Shown: piece by piece, positions 5,897 through 13,798 of the stretch
How the letters are laid out: each line of letters starts with the position of its first letter
How positions within the stretch are numbered: position 1 is the stretch's first letter
Source of the DNA: CAZOKN01 sp964580525
Lineage (GTDB): Bacteria; Pseudomonadota; Alphaproteobacteria; Rickettsiales; UBA6187
Length of the DNA: 13,798 nt
Reading direction: 5' to 3'
NCBI GenBank assembly: GCA_964580525.1
Contig: CAZOKN010000049.1
Span: 1 to 13,798, forward strand
Program-made: the position numbers and the translations under genes
Notes under the pieces: model-generated
Databases searched by the model: none
What the model saw: only the letters and a program-made list of their open reading frames with translations
What the model was told of the DNA's origin: nothing

Positions 5897-6391
5897 CTAA
5901 ACCGTAACCTCAACATCCTGAGATTGGCCTTCGCCAGTCACTGCCGCCGCTGTGGCTGCAGTTGCTGCTGCGCTGGAGGCTTCTGCTTTTGATTCCTCAA
6001 GAATTTTTTGGTCGTTAACTTCTTTTGCCGCATCCTTCCAGGCATCGCGCATAATTTTTAAATCTTCAATAACCGCGTCGCAAGATTCGATGCTGTCATC
6101 ACACTGAATATAAAGCAGGCGCATGTCTATAGACTGATAATAGCGATCAAGCGCATTTGCCACATCTGATGTACGCTCGTTGAAATTCAAACATGAATTA
6201 AGCCCGGTTACAATGGCAATAGCTTGATTTATGAGATTATAGCGCTCTTGATAATCCTTGGCGTGTATCGCATCTTTCGCCTGAGTGACAAAACCTATAG
6301 CACCTTCATACAACAAAATAACTTGATCAATCTGACTGATTGTTTCGTTAGCTCTTTGATAAGCCCCGTATGGGTTTTTGCCGTAAGTCAT
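5897..6391 (-). CDS. fliS: Flagellar secretion chaperone FliS
   Basis: Cytoplasmic export chaperone that binds the disordered C-terminal helix of flagellin and prevents early polymerisation. The 164-residue protein begins MTYGKNPYGAYQRANETISQ, matching the FliS N-terminus (the YxxxN/Y-x-Y-x4-V/I type). The helical bundle follows, with QIDQVILLYEGAI at about 20-32 and SLNSCLNF-like and YYQSIDMRL segments at about 63-92. An unusual tail from about residue 133 is rich in Ala and acidic residues (SSAAATAATAAAVTGEG) and is likely disordered. GGAG lies 4 nt before the ATG. It is the last gene of the flagellin-fliD-fliS series, 72 nt after fliD. Confidence 0.9.
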   Translation of the reverse strand: MTYGKNPYGAYQRANETISQIDQVILLYEGAIGFVTQAKDAIHAKDYQERYNLINQAIAIVTGLNSCLNFNERTSDVANALDRYYQSIDMRLLYIQCDDSIESCDAVIEDLKIMRDAWKDAAKEVNDQKILEESKAEASSAAATAATAAAVTGEGQSQDVEVTV

Positions 6392-6407
6392 AAGTCTCCT
6401 GATTAAT

Positions 6408-6464
6408 ATGAGCGTTTAGTATGAATGCGAATTTCCGGCTCGCGCCCATACTAAACACTCTCAT
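6408..6464 (-). other. Intercistronic hairpin between fliD and fliS
   Basis: GAGCGTTTAGTATG (6410-6423) pairs with CATACTAAACACTC (6447-6460), 14 bp with one mismatch. The 23-nt loop holds an inner GCGA / TCGC pairing. No T tract follows, and the fliS ribosome site comes directly after. It may protect or process the transcript, or tune fliS relative to fliD. Confidence 0.6.
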
Positions 6465-9400
6465 TATCTCTTGTTGTCAGAAGCTTGTTGTGAATCCAAA
6501 AATCCTAAAGTTTGATTCGCGGATGATATAATTGCTTCAAGCTTAGTAAATTTATCTACAAGTAACTGACGTTCAGATTCCATGCTGGCGTTTTCGTCAT
6601 CAACATTTTTTTGTAAACGATCATTTTCGCTAGTTAAAGAATCAACAGTGTTTTGCACCAAGCCGTTAGTTGCAAGGAAGCTATCAAGAATATTATAAGC
6701 AGTGTCTGCAATACCTTTAGAATTATGCACCGAAATGCTGTCTGTGCCGTCGCCTGTGTAAATCATTATCAAGCCTTCCAGAGCAGTTCCGGCGCGGCCA
6801 GTGATTGACGATCCATTAATGTCGGCGTTAAATAAAAATTGGTTAGTTGTTGCATCTAAAACCCTAATCTTGTCGCCATTAGCTCTAGACGTATCAATAT
6901 CCAAAACGAAATTATTTAGTGATAACGAATCTGTGTGCGAGAATGCTCCCAAATCTGGCGAGCTAGAAACGAAATTAAAAGAAAATACTTTTTCAAACGC
7001 AGAGAAATTAGACGCTAATGCAGCATCAAACTTGGCTTCATCCAAAACGAAAATTCCTTTAGTTGCCGGATTGCTAGAATCTCCAGGGAAGTCAGTAGTG
7101 TCAATACCTATAGCAAACAAGCTGGCTGGATCTCCGCTAGTTAAACCCTTCACAAGAGACGACATTGTTCTGTCGATAGATGTCATAACATCGCTCAATA
7201 TTCTCTCATCTCCCAAAACCGCAGTTTCCACCAACGCATTAGAAGAATCTCTCTGAGTTTGTTTTGCTATAAAGAATTTCAAATTATTATAGGCAGTGAT
7301 AAAATTATTCACCCCTGATTTTATGATGTCTTTATCGCTCTGCACATCAAAAGCCAATGTTGGCGGAACATCTGTTGGAGTGTCCGCCAACAATGAAAAA
7401 GTCACCTTATTTAAAACATCGCTTATAACATTCGATGAACGTGTGATTGTTTGGCCATCCAAAGTGAATGACGAATCAGAAGCTTCTACAACTTCTGAAA
7501 AAGCAACATTATCAGCACCAAATTGCAACGTGCCCACAAGGCCATCGCCAACATCGCCATCAGAATATTCTTTTATTTTATTGGCAACACCGGTGTTAAC
7601 TGACTTCAGTGTAAGGCTATAATTATTATCGCTGATTTTTACAATTTCCGCCTGCACACCGCTGCTTGTTGAAACAGAATTTATTTTTGATTTTATAATC
7701 TGTAAATTATCACCAGCTGCCAGAGTTATTGAAACACCACCAAGGAAAAACGAACCTGCGCGCAATGGCGGTACAGTTGGATTTTGACCTATGGTTATAG
7801 TGTTATTAGTATTCAAAAATTCATTGATGCCGCCAACGCCAGTAGCAAAATCTGTTGCTGCTGTAGAGTCAGCTATATTTTTTGCAGCACCGGTTACCAA
7901 TTGGAAAGTGACATCTTTAGTATCTGAAATGCCATCGCTATCAGAATCTTTTACAAATGTGATTACAGTTCCTGCGGCAATTAAATCGCCATAGCCGTTA
8001 GTTCCAGAACCACCGCCGCCAGATCTTGCGCCACCATCTAAAACTACAGGTTTTGAAGTATATGAAACACCGCCAACAATAGCTTTAAATTCTACAGTGT
8101 TAGGAATAAAGCCATTAGCTGTGTCAGAACCTGCGATATAAATTGGCGTACCAATTGTTACCGCACCTGAAAGCGTTGATAAATGAGTTGTTTTTAAATC
8201 GCTAACCGCAGTTTGAGCCACACCTTCAGTGCCAAGAGTATTCAAAGTTCCTGCAGCTGGAGTGGCGCTAAGCCCTTGGCTACCAAAAGCAACCTGAGTG
8301 CCACTTGTTGATAGATTTGCGCTTAAAGATAAATTAGTGCCAACTTGGGCGTTAGTGCCATATTTATTTCTGGTTATAACCAAAGAATCCGAGCCATTAG
8401 TGGAATATGTATAGCCGGTGGCAAGAGTGTTCATGTGATTTGCGATAGTAGTAAGCGTATCATTCAAAGTGCCGCCTATAGCAACGTCATAGCTGCCACC
8501 ACCGCCGCCATCGAAAGTTAAATCAACACCACCAATTACCAAATGATCGCCCGCAGCAAATGTGTTGCCGTTAAATTGTAGGCTTATATTTGCTTTAACA
8601 GCAGCATTTAAGCCATCAACGCCATTTTGGCTAACGCTTGCGCTAACTGAAGAATTGCTCTGCGCCACACTTCCTGCGCTCGAGCCATTATTTTTATAAT
8701 TTGCACCAAAGCCAACTTTTTGGGTTTTATCAAGGCCTTTAGAAAAATTGGCAGTAACAGTTATATCGTTACCAGCTGTAGCAATTGGACCGGCAGTATC
8801 GCGCGTAATGGTTAAAACCCCAGTGCTGCTGCGAGAATATGTGTAATGACTTTCATCGCCTGTTGCCACTGCATTCATACGAGCCACTATCGCATCAATT
8901 TTTTGATCGAGAGTAGTTGCTGATGATATGTCGATATCATTGCCGCCAGTGCCGCCGAATGTGATTGTAGTATTGCCGAAAGCTATGCTGTCAGCGCTGT
9001 CAAATTGATTAGCATCATTGAAGAAAACATCAAGTTTTGCTTGTGTTGCAACTGTGCCGTCATTGCCGTCAGTTCCCAAAGTATTTAGAGCGCCAGCAGC
9101 TGGATTAACAGCAGCAGCTTGACCGCCTATTGCAAGAGTTTGCGTTGCATCACCACCACCGGAAAAATTGGCATCTATATTTAAATTTGTAACTACTTCA
9201 GAGTTACTGCCAGCCACATCACGTGTGATTGTAAGCACTGTGCCTGTAGCAACATATGTATATTTTGCTTCATCACCAGTGGAGATAGCATTCATGCGTG
9301 CAGCAATTGCAGCAACTTTTTGTGTAACTGTTGTAAGGCCAGCTAAGCTTATATCATTGCCACCGCCACCACCAAACGTGATTGTTGTAGCGCCGAAAGT

Positions 9401-10015
9401 TACGCTATCTGCCGCATCAAACTGATTTTGTGAACCAAAAGTTAAATCGATAGAAGCTTTCGTTGAACGAACATCATTTGAAAATGTAATTGGAGTTGTT
9501 GGGTTAAGCACGTTACCCGCAACAGTGCCAAGACTAACCTGATAATTATCAGTGATCGAGCTATTACCGACTACGCTTGCTGTTTGGCTGGTAAATCCAT
9601 CTAGCTTTAATTGATTAGCTTTTGCTCTTACTATATTAGCTAAAGAATAAGAATTGATTGTTGCACCTGGCTCTGTTGTAACAGAAAGATAGTTGGAAGC
9701 TGATATAGAAGTATTCGAAGAAAGTAGAGCCTTTGTATATTTGAAAAGATCGCTGCTTTCAGTGTTCACCCCTGATTTAGCGCGCAAAAGATCGGCTGTA
9801 CTTTTAAAACTGTCTAGCAATGTTTTTAAATCGCCAATAGCGGAGACCTTGCTGCTATTGGTTTTGATGCTATCTTTTATTGCATCAATAGAGGTCTGTC
9901 TTCCAGACAAAATGCCATCAATAAGGGCTTTACTATCCAAACCGGAAGCAAGACCAAAAGTGCTATTTTGACCGTTAGTTCTGTTGAATGATCCCAAACT
10001 AATTAAATTAGACAC
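6464..10015 (-). CDS. fliD: Giant flagellar filament cap protein FliD (HAP2)
   Basis: Extracellular cap that helps flagellin fold and polymerise at the filament tip. The N-terminal FliD domain is clear (STFGLASGLDSKALIDGILS at residues 18-37, then a coiled region to about 80). The C-terminal domain covers about 895-1183, with SGVNNFITAYNNLKFFIAKQ (900-919), LDEAKFDAALASNFSAFEKV (991-1010) and a terminal coiled coil (about 1120-1170). At 1183 residues it is more than twice the usual 450-500. The extra mass is central: three diverged repeats of about 140 residues (186-300, 326-437, 474-578), a module shared with the flagellin (about 638-722), and a Flagellin_IN-like motif (755-815, with DNLQIIKSKINS and GVQAEIV). 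It has no cysteine. The start codon is GTG with GAGGT 5 nt upstream. It lies downstream of the flagellin terminator, so it probably has its own promoter. Confidence 0.93.
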   Translation of the reverse strand: MSNLISLGSFNRTNGQNSTFGLASGLDSKALIDGILSGRQTSIDAIKDSIKTNSSKVSAIGDLKTLLDSFKSTADLLRAKSGVNTESSDLFKYTKALLSSNTSISASNYLSVTTEPGATINSYSLANIVRAKANQLKLDGFTSQTASVVGNSSITDNYQVSLGTVAGNVLNPTTPITFSNDVRSTKASIDLTFGSQNQFDAADSVTFGATTITFGGGGGNDISLAGLTTVTQKVAAIAARMNAISTGDEAKYTYVATGTVLTITRDVAGSNSEVVTNLNIDANFSGGGDATQTLAIGGQAAAVNPAAGALNTLGTDGNDGTVATQAKLDVFFNDANQFDSADSIAFGNTTITFGGTGGNDIDISSATTLDQKIDAIVARMNAVATGDESHYTYSRSSTGVLTITRDTAGPIATAGNDITVTANFSKGLDKTQKVGFGANYKNNGSSAGSVAQSNSSVSASVSQNGVDGLNAAVKANISLQFNGNTFAAGDHLVIGGVDLTFDGGGGGSYDVAIGGTLNDTLTTIANHMNTLATGYTYSTNGSDSLVITRNKYGTNAQVGTNLSLSANLSTSGTQVAFGSQGLSATPAAGTLNTLGTEGVAQTAVSDLKTTHLSTLSGAVTIGTPIYIAGSDTANGFIPNTVEFKAIVGGVSYTSKPVVLDGGARSGGGGSGTNGYGDLIAAGTVITFVKDSDSDGISDTKDVTFQLVTGAAKNIADSTAATDFATGVGGINEFLNTNNTITIGQNPTVPPLRAGSFFLGGVSITLAAGDNLQIIKSKINSVSTSSGVQAEIVKISDNNYSLTLKSVNTGVANKIKEYSDGDVGDGLVGTLQFGADNVAFSEVVEASDSSFTLDGQTITRSSNVISDVLNKVTFSLLADTPTDVPPTLAFDVQSDKDIIKSGVNNFITAYNNLKFFIAKQTQRDSSNALVETAVLGDERILSDVMTSIDRTMSSLVKGLTSGDPASLFAIGIDTTDFPGDSSNPATKGIFVLDEAKFDAALASNFSAFEKVFSFNFVSSSPDLGAFSHTDSLSLNNFVLDIDTSRANGDKIRVLDATTNQFLFNADINGSSITGRAGTALEGLIMIYTGDGTDSISVHNSKGIADTAYNILDSFLATNGLVQNTVDSLTSENDRLQKNVDDENASMESERQLLVDKFTKLEAIISSANQTLGFLDSQQASDNKR
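8282..9460 (-). repeat. Three diverged protein-level repeats inside fliD
   Basis: Residues 186-300, 326-437 and 474-578 share this order: an F-x-A-x-D strand, TTITFGG or similar with a glycine run, a helix ending in R/H-MN, YTY, then a VLTITRD/SLVITRN strand and a closing strand N-L-x-x-x-ANF. Repeats 1 and 3 are followed by PAAGALNTLGTDG and PAAGTLNTLGTEG. DNA identity is modest, so the duplication is old. Confidence 0.85.
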
Positions 10016-10148
10016 CTGCTACCTCTTTTCGCTACATGCTAACAGCTTCATAATAACAAAAAAATCATGCAATTAAAAGGGTTTAATAACTATTTTGAAA
10101 AAAAACTTTAGGTAGAAGACAGGTGAGGGCAATAGTAACAAATACTAT

Positions 10149-10176
10149 AAAAAAACCGGGGAGAAAATCTCCCCGG
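10149..10176 (-). terminator. Intrinsic terminator of the flagellin gene
   Basis: On the minus strand, a 9-bp stem CCGGGGAGA / TCTCCCCGG with a 3-nt loop is followed by seven T. It sits 39 nt after the flagellin stop codon and 134 nt before the fliD start. Confidence 0.93.
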
Positions 10177-10214
10177 CCTCTTGTACGAACAAAGAACTTA
10201 TAAAGTTCCAGCTA

Positions 10215-13100
10215 CTATCTTTGTAGCAACTGTAACAAGTTCTGAATACGAGAGTTAATTTGTGATAACACAGCAGAAGCCGCATCAACCCTAACTCTAT
10301 TTTCAGCAAATCTTGTTGATTCTGTAGAATAGTCAGTATCAAGAAGATTCGACCTAGCAGCATCCGCATTTTGGATAGATGCTTGGTTATTCTGAATTGC
10401 TGAGTTAAATGATGTAACTTTCGCTGATATACTTGATATCAATGCAACAACACCTTTAATTGCGCGGTCTAATATAGTACCAGCTGCAATTGCGTCGTCG
10501 ATTGTAGCAACACTGAGTGTTTGCGTTACACCTGCTTCATCTTTGTAGATGTCGGCAGTTTTAGCGCTATCCAGTGATATACCAATTGTGTCAGATGCAG
10601 CAGCACCAACCTGGAAGGATAAAGACTCACTTGAAGACACACCGAATATTCCATTCAATGCATTAGCAAGAGCAGTCTGACCTTCATCAGTGCTGATGTT
10701 GATCTGTGCAGTGTTTTCAGACACATGTCCCAAATCAATAGTCAACACTCTACCATCTGTAGTCGAAGCGCTAAAGAATGTTAATTTAGCAGTTCCTTCA
10801 ACACTCAGAGCAGCAGTAGATGCAGAGCCATCTCTCAAAGTTAGAATTTTTGTTGTATCGCTATAAGAACCGATATTTGAAGTACCATTCAAATTAGTTC
10901 CGAATGCAACAACGTTACCTTGAGATGGTAAGTCATTTGATGATAAATAAGCAGTATAGATTTCACCATCAACTGTAGTTGTTATTTTGTTAGTCAAACG
11001 ATCTACAGAGAACTTACCTATATTACCTATAGTACCAGTTGAGCTATAGTCACCAGTGCTAAGTGTAATATCACCAGCGTTATAATAAGCTAAGCTTGTA
11101 CCAACTGAGTCGAAACCACGCAGACCTTCTAGAACAGTACCAACCGCAGAAGTTATTCTGTGGTCACTATTACTAGGGTTGATTTGCGCTAGATTCAAGC
11201 TACGATTTTGGTCGATGCTAGTGCTAGCAAGCTGAGTTTCCCAAGTTGCAGCAATATCGTTAGCAGAGCTTTGAGCTAGTGCAGAAGTGCTCATGTCAGC
11301 TAAAGTTTTTGAAGTAGCACCCATTCTCAAAGTGAATGCGTTATCAGTCAACACGCCATTAGAATCCTTTGGTCCATTTGGATCAGAGAATGTAATAACT
11401 TGTCCAGCAGCAATCGTGTTACCCCATTGACCTAGAGTAGCAAGACCAGAACCGCCAAATAGATAAACAGGCTCAGAGATATAAGTTTTGCCATTAACGT
11501 CAACCGAGAAAGTTAAAGAGTTTCTGACTACTGACTGAGCGTTGTTTACTGCAGCAAGAGTACCAGAACCTTGGTTGAAAGTAGCTTTAAAGTTAGTGAT
11601 AGTGCCAAGCAAGTTAGTGTTGCTTGTTGCATCAGTTGTTGAAACAGCACGATCAGCAGAAGTTTGTAACATAGTACCGCCATTAAAAGCAATAGCACCA
11701 CCAACAGCGTTGCTTCCGTTTAATGAAGCAACTGTGATACCAGCGCCAAACTGGAAAGTAACACCATCAAGTGCTGTTCCTTTTTTAGCTCCAGTAATGT
11801 TCATAGCTAAGTCACCGGATTTTTCAAATACGAAGCTTCTCAACAATGCCAATCTTCCGGCAGTTGTATCACCAGCAGCAGTACCTGCAGTACCAGTTAT
11901 AGCACCGTCAGATGCTGTCAAACCGTCGCCACCATTTATGATGTCGATAAGGTCAGTGATTGCATCTTCTTCGTCTGTAGTTGAAGTCCATGTGATAACA
12001 ACAGTTTCACCAGCTCCAACAACCGCTCCGTTCGTGTCAGTAATAGTAAGAGTACTAGACGCAGCAGTTGAAGTTAAACCAGAAACTCTCGCAATACCAG
12101 CAGTCTGTCCAACGTTATAAGAAGCAACAGTACCAAAAGTACCATTAACGCTTATTGCTGTATCAGTACCAGTAATTGATGTATCTACGTTGAATGCACG
12201 AGCCGCACCACCGTTATCATCTACGTCCTGACCAGCAGCATCCATACCCATGGTAGCAACTAGAGCGTTCGCAGTATCTGTTAACTGGAAGTCAAAATTA
12301 TCAAATTGTGTACCAGCTTCTTTAGCTACTATGCTAAACGAGCTGTCACCGTTATTTATAAATTTGAAATTTTGAGCAGTTTTAGCATTAGTGCCAGAAA
12401 AAGTATTAGCTGCAGTTACTATATTATTAATAGTTTCGTTTATAGTAGAACCAAAAACGAATGATATAGTAGCTGTATTAGCGTTAGCTTCGTCACGTAC
12501 AACCAAAGTACCAGCACCGCCAGCAGTGTCGTTAGTTGCGATCATGATTTTGTTAACACCAGCTTTTGATAGAGTAGTTGACAAGTCACCGCTTGTAACA
12601 GTGCCAGCCAAAGCTGCATCACCAGCTGAAATTGTACCATAGTTTTCAGCAGACAAACCAGTAGCAGTTGCAACAGTTGCAACACCGCTAATCGAACCAT
12701 CTAGTAATGCTTTACCGTTAAAGTTCGCAGTTGATGCGATACGGTCTATTTCGCTTACTAGTGATTGGAATTCTTGGTCTAGGAACCCACGTTCGTTATC
12801 CGACAGTGAGTCGTCCGCCGCTTTAGCAGAAAGATTCTTTTGTTGCTGAAGAAGGCTAAGAACTGTGTTAGCAGCTCCTTTAGCTGTTTCCAGCAAGCTT
12901 TTTGCCTGACCAGCGTTACCAACCGCTACACGTAGTGTTCCTACGCGGGTCGCTAACACCGTACCTACTGAAAGGTCGGCAACGTTTGCGTCTGATTTTG
13001 CGCCGCTTACTAAATTTGCTACAGACGCCGTCACCATATTCGATGCCGATTTTATATTTGTCTGCGCAAACCTTGCGTCAATACTCGAAATTGTACTCAT
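10215..13100 (-). CDS. Giant flagellin (filament subunit)
   Basis: Secreted structural subunit of the flagellar filament. The conserved ends that form the D0/D1 core are intact. The N-terminal part (about 1-150) includes SVGTVLATRVGTLRVAVGNA, a helix with SLLQQQKNLSAKAADDSLSD, and the loop ASTANFNGKALLDG. The C-terminal part (about 865-961) includes SAKVTSFNSAIQNNQASIQN, LLDTDYSTESTRFAENRVRV and the end QINSRIQNLLQLLQR. Flagellins are usually 270-500 residues, and at 961 this one carries about 650-700 residues of surface-exposed beta-rich insert. The insert includes two IN-like repeats (about 195-275 and 364-455) and a module shared with FliD (527-606). It has no cysteine. AGGAG lies 8 nt before the ATG, the stop is TAG, and a strong terminator follows. 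Such a long insert should thicken or sheath the filament surface (inference from known giant flagellins). Confidence 0.94.
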   Translation of the reverse strand: MSTISSIDARFAQTNIKSASNMVTASVANLVSGAKSDANVADLSVGTVLATRVGTLRVAVGNAGQAKSLLETAKGAANTVLSLLQQQKNLSAKAADDSLSDNERGFLDQEFQSLVSEIDRIASTANFNGKALLDGSISGVATVATATGLSAENYGTISAGDAALAGTVTSGDLSTTLSKAGVNKIMIATNDTAGGAGTLVVRDEANANTATISFVFGSTINETINNIVTAANTFSGTNAKTAQNFKFINNGDSSFSIVAKEAGTQFDNFDFQLTDTANALVATMGMDAAGQDVDDNGGAARAFNVDTSITGTDTAISVNGTFGTVASYNVGQTAGIARVSGLTSTAASSTLTITDTNGAVVGAGETVVITWTSTTDEEDAITDLIDIINGGDGLTASDGAITGTAGTAAGDTTAGRLALLRSFVFEKSGDLAMNITGAKKGTALDGVTFQFGAGITVASLNGSNAVGGAIAFNGGTMLQTSADRAVSTTDATSNTNLLGTITNFKATFNQGSGTLAAVNNAQSVVRNSLTFSVDVNGKTYISEPVYLFGGSGLATLGQWGNTIAAGQVITFSDPNGPKDSNGVLTDNAFTLRMGATSKTLADMSTSALAQSSANDIAATWETQLASTSIDQNRSLNLAQINPSNSDHRITSAVGTVLEGLRGFDSVGTSLAYYNAGDITLSTGDYSSTGTIGNIGKFSVDRLTNKITTTVDGEIYTAYLSSNDLPSQGNVVAFGTNLNGTSNIGSYSDTTKILTLRDGSASTAALSVEGTAKLTFFSASTTDGRVLTIDLGHVSENTAQINISTDEGQTALANALNGIFGVSSSESLSFQVGAAASDTIGISLDSAKTADIYKDEAGVTQTLSVATIDDAIAAGTILDRAIKGVVALISSISAKVTSFNSAIQNNQASIQNADAARSNLLDTDYSTESTRFAENRVRVDAASAVLSQINSRIQNLLQLLQR

Positions 13101-13411
13101 TATTGTTCTCCTACTTGGATTATCGCCCCACCTACATGCTGAGACTTAATATCCGATTGTATAGTTACTAATATATAATGCAAGGAAAAAGAACTTAGGA
13201 TTGCAAAAAAATATCTATATTTTACCAATGGTTAACAAATAGTTAATAAAAAACGATACACAGCCATTTCCAACTATAAGTTTATTAATTTTTGGATATG
13301 TGAAGTTAATAAATATGAAGCAGGGGAGGTGGCTAGTAATAATTTATACTAAATTCTTATTGCGACTAACCACTTAAAAAGTTTTTATGTTAGTGATAAT
13401 TTTATGTCTTT
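13101..13411. other. AT-rich flagellin upstream region without genes
   Basis: The 311 nt between the flagellin start and the end of the right-edge gene hold no credible ORF. The flagellin ribosome site AGGAG is at about 13105-13110. A GGGCGATAA on the minus strand (13120-13128) resembles a sigma-28 -10 box, but its TTAAGTCT upstream is spaced 14 nt instead of 11. An inverted repeat GTGGCTAGT / ACTAACCAC (13329-13337 and 13365-13373, one mismatch) may be a weak hairpin after the right-edge gene. No clear sigma-54 site was found. Confidence 0.5.
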
Positions 13412-13798
13412 TTAGGTTCTGTTTGAAAAAGCTCTCTGTTTTGGTGAATTTGTAAGACTTTCTTTTGGTTGTTTTTCAAGATTTAAAATTTCATCAAGGT
13501 TTAATAATTCACGTTCATCATTTTTTGTAGCAAATTCTACCCAATCTCTTTTTGGTGATTTTGGAGAAGGTGGAGAAGGTTTAGTTTCTTTATCTTCCGG
13601 ACTTTCAGAGCGCAGCATATCTTGAGAATTAGAAGAGCCTCTTTCTGTTGAATGTGTTCGGCTTTTTTCAGTAGTTGGAGCAACTTTTTCTTGCCATGTT
13701 CTTGGATCTTTAAAATCTTCACTTAATGGAGAAGAGCCACTCATGGCCGTATACCATCTTTCTTCCATAGGGTTTGTGGGCTCTTTTATATCCAGAGT
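13412..13798 (-). CDS. C-terminal part of an unrecognised hydrophilic Ser/Pro/Lys-rich protein
   Basis: The frame is open from the right window edge (13798) to the TAA at 13414-13412, giving 128 visible codons. An internal ATG at 13768 exists, but the frame continues past it to the edge without a stop, and no convincing ribosome site precedes the ATG, so the gene probably starts outside the window. The sequence is strongly hydrophilic and of low complexity, with KPSPPSPKSPKRDW in the middle and ELLNLDEILNLEKQ near the end. It has no membrane helix, no cysteine and no recognisable domain. It looks intrinsically disordered. Function is unknown. It lies upstream of the flagellin gene on the same strand, 311 nt away, which does not establish a flagellar role. 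Confidence 0.55.
   Translation of the reverse strand, partial: TLDIKEPTNPMEERWYTAMSGSSPLSEDFKDPRTWQEKVAPTTEKSRTHSTERGSSNSQDMLRSESPEDKETKPSPPSPKSPKRDWVEFATKNDERELLNLDEILNLEKQPKESLTNSPKQRAFSNRT

Noticed and set aside
11542..12120. Plus-strand 192-aa frame inside the flagellin gene
   Set aside because: Antisense shadow of Ala/Thr-rich flagellin codons, with no ribosome site and low-complexity composition.
13120..13149. Sigma-28 promoter for flagellin (TTAAGTCT and GGGCGATAA)
   Set aside because: Spacing is 14 nt instead of 11, and the start would leave a leader of only about 13 nt. An alternative TCGGATAT further upstream is also a poor match. Neither is convincing.

Overview
The window looks like an AT-leaning alphaproteobacterial chromosome segment. 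The evidence is an alphaproteobacterial-type flagellin, an Hsp33 and inorganic pyrophosphatase of proteobacterial type, and a small holin of the class attached to alphaproteobacterial gene transfer agents. A 40-residue ankyrin-like repeat protein would suit a host- or predator-associated lineage such as Micavibrionales or a Holosporales/Rickettsiales relative, but the sequence does not fix the order.

Left part (1-2211): an ankyrin-like repeat protein runs off the left edge on the minus strand. Divergent from it is a 3-TM GTA-type holin (879-1277), followed by a second small membrane protein (1943-2185) of the sort found with such holins. An atypical single-domain response regulator lies on the opposite strand between them. 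A short hairpin terminator closes this part.

Housekeeping block (2219-3919): ppa and hslO (Hsp33) are on the minus strand, ppa with its own good sigma-70-like promoter. tRNA-Ser(GGA) is divergent from hslO.

Repeat and accessory block (3919-5863): downstream of the tRNA is a hairpin-rich stretch containing a second exact 26-bp copy of the tRNA 3' end and its flank, 200 bp from the first. Each copy continues into a long palindrome. Next come two plus-strand genes of unknown role: a protein with an HNH-like Cys/His N-terminus and a protein with a HEPN-type R-x4-H motif. Their position beside a tRNA with an att-like repeat fits an accessory island, possibly defence, but no integrase is present.

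Flagellar block (5897-13100, minus strand): transcription order is flagellin, fliD, fliS. The flagellin (961 aa) and the filament cap FliD (1183 aa) are both much longer than usual, enlarged by beta-rich central domains. By eye they share a homologous inserted module and a Flagellin_IN-like repeat, so cap and filament may have exchanged surface domains or diversified together. A strong intrinsic terminator separates flagellin from fliD, and a hairpin sits between fliD and fliS. FliS would chaperone flagellin, and FliD would cap the growing filament. At the right edge is the C-terminal end of an unrecognised hydrophilic Ser/Pro/Lys-rich protein.
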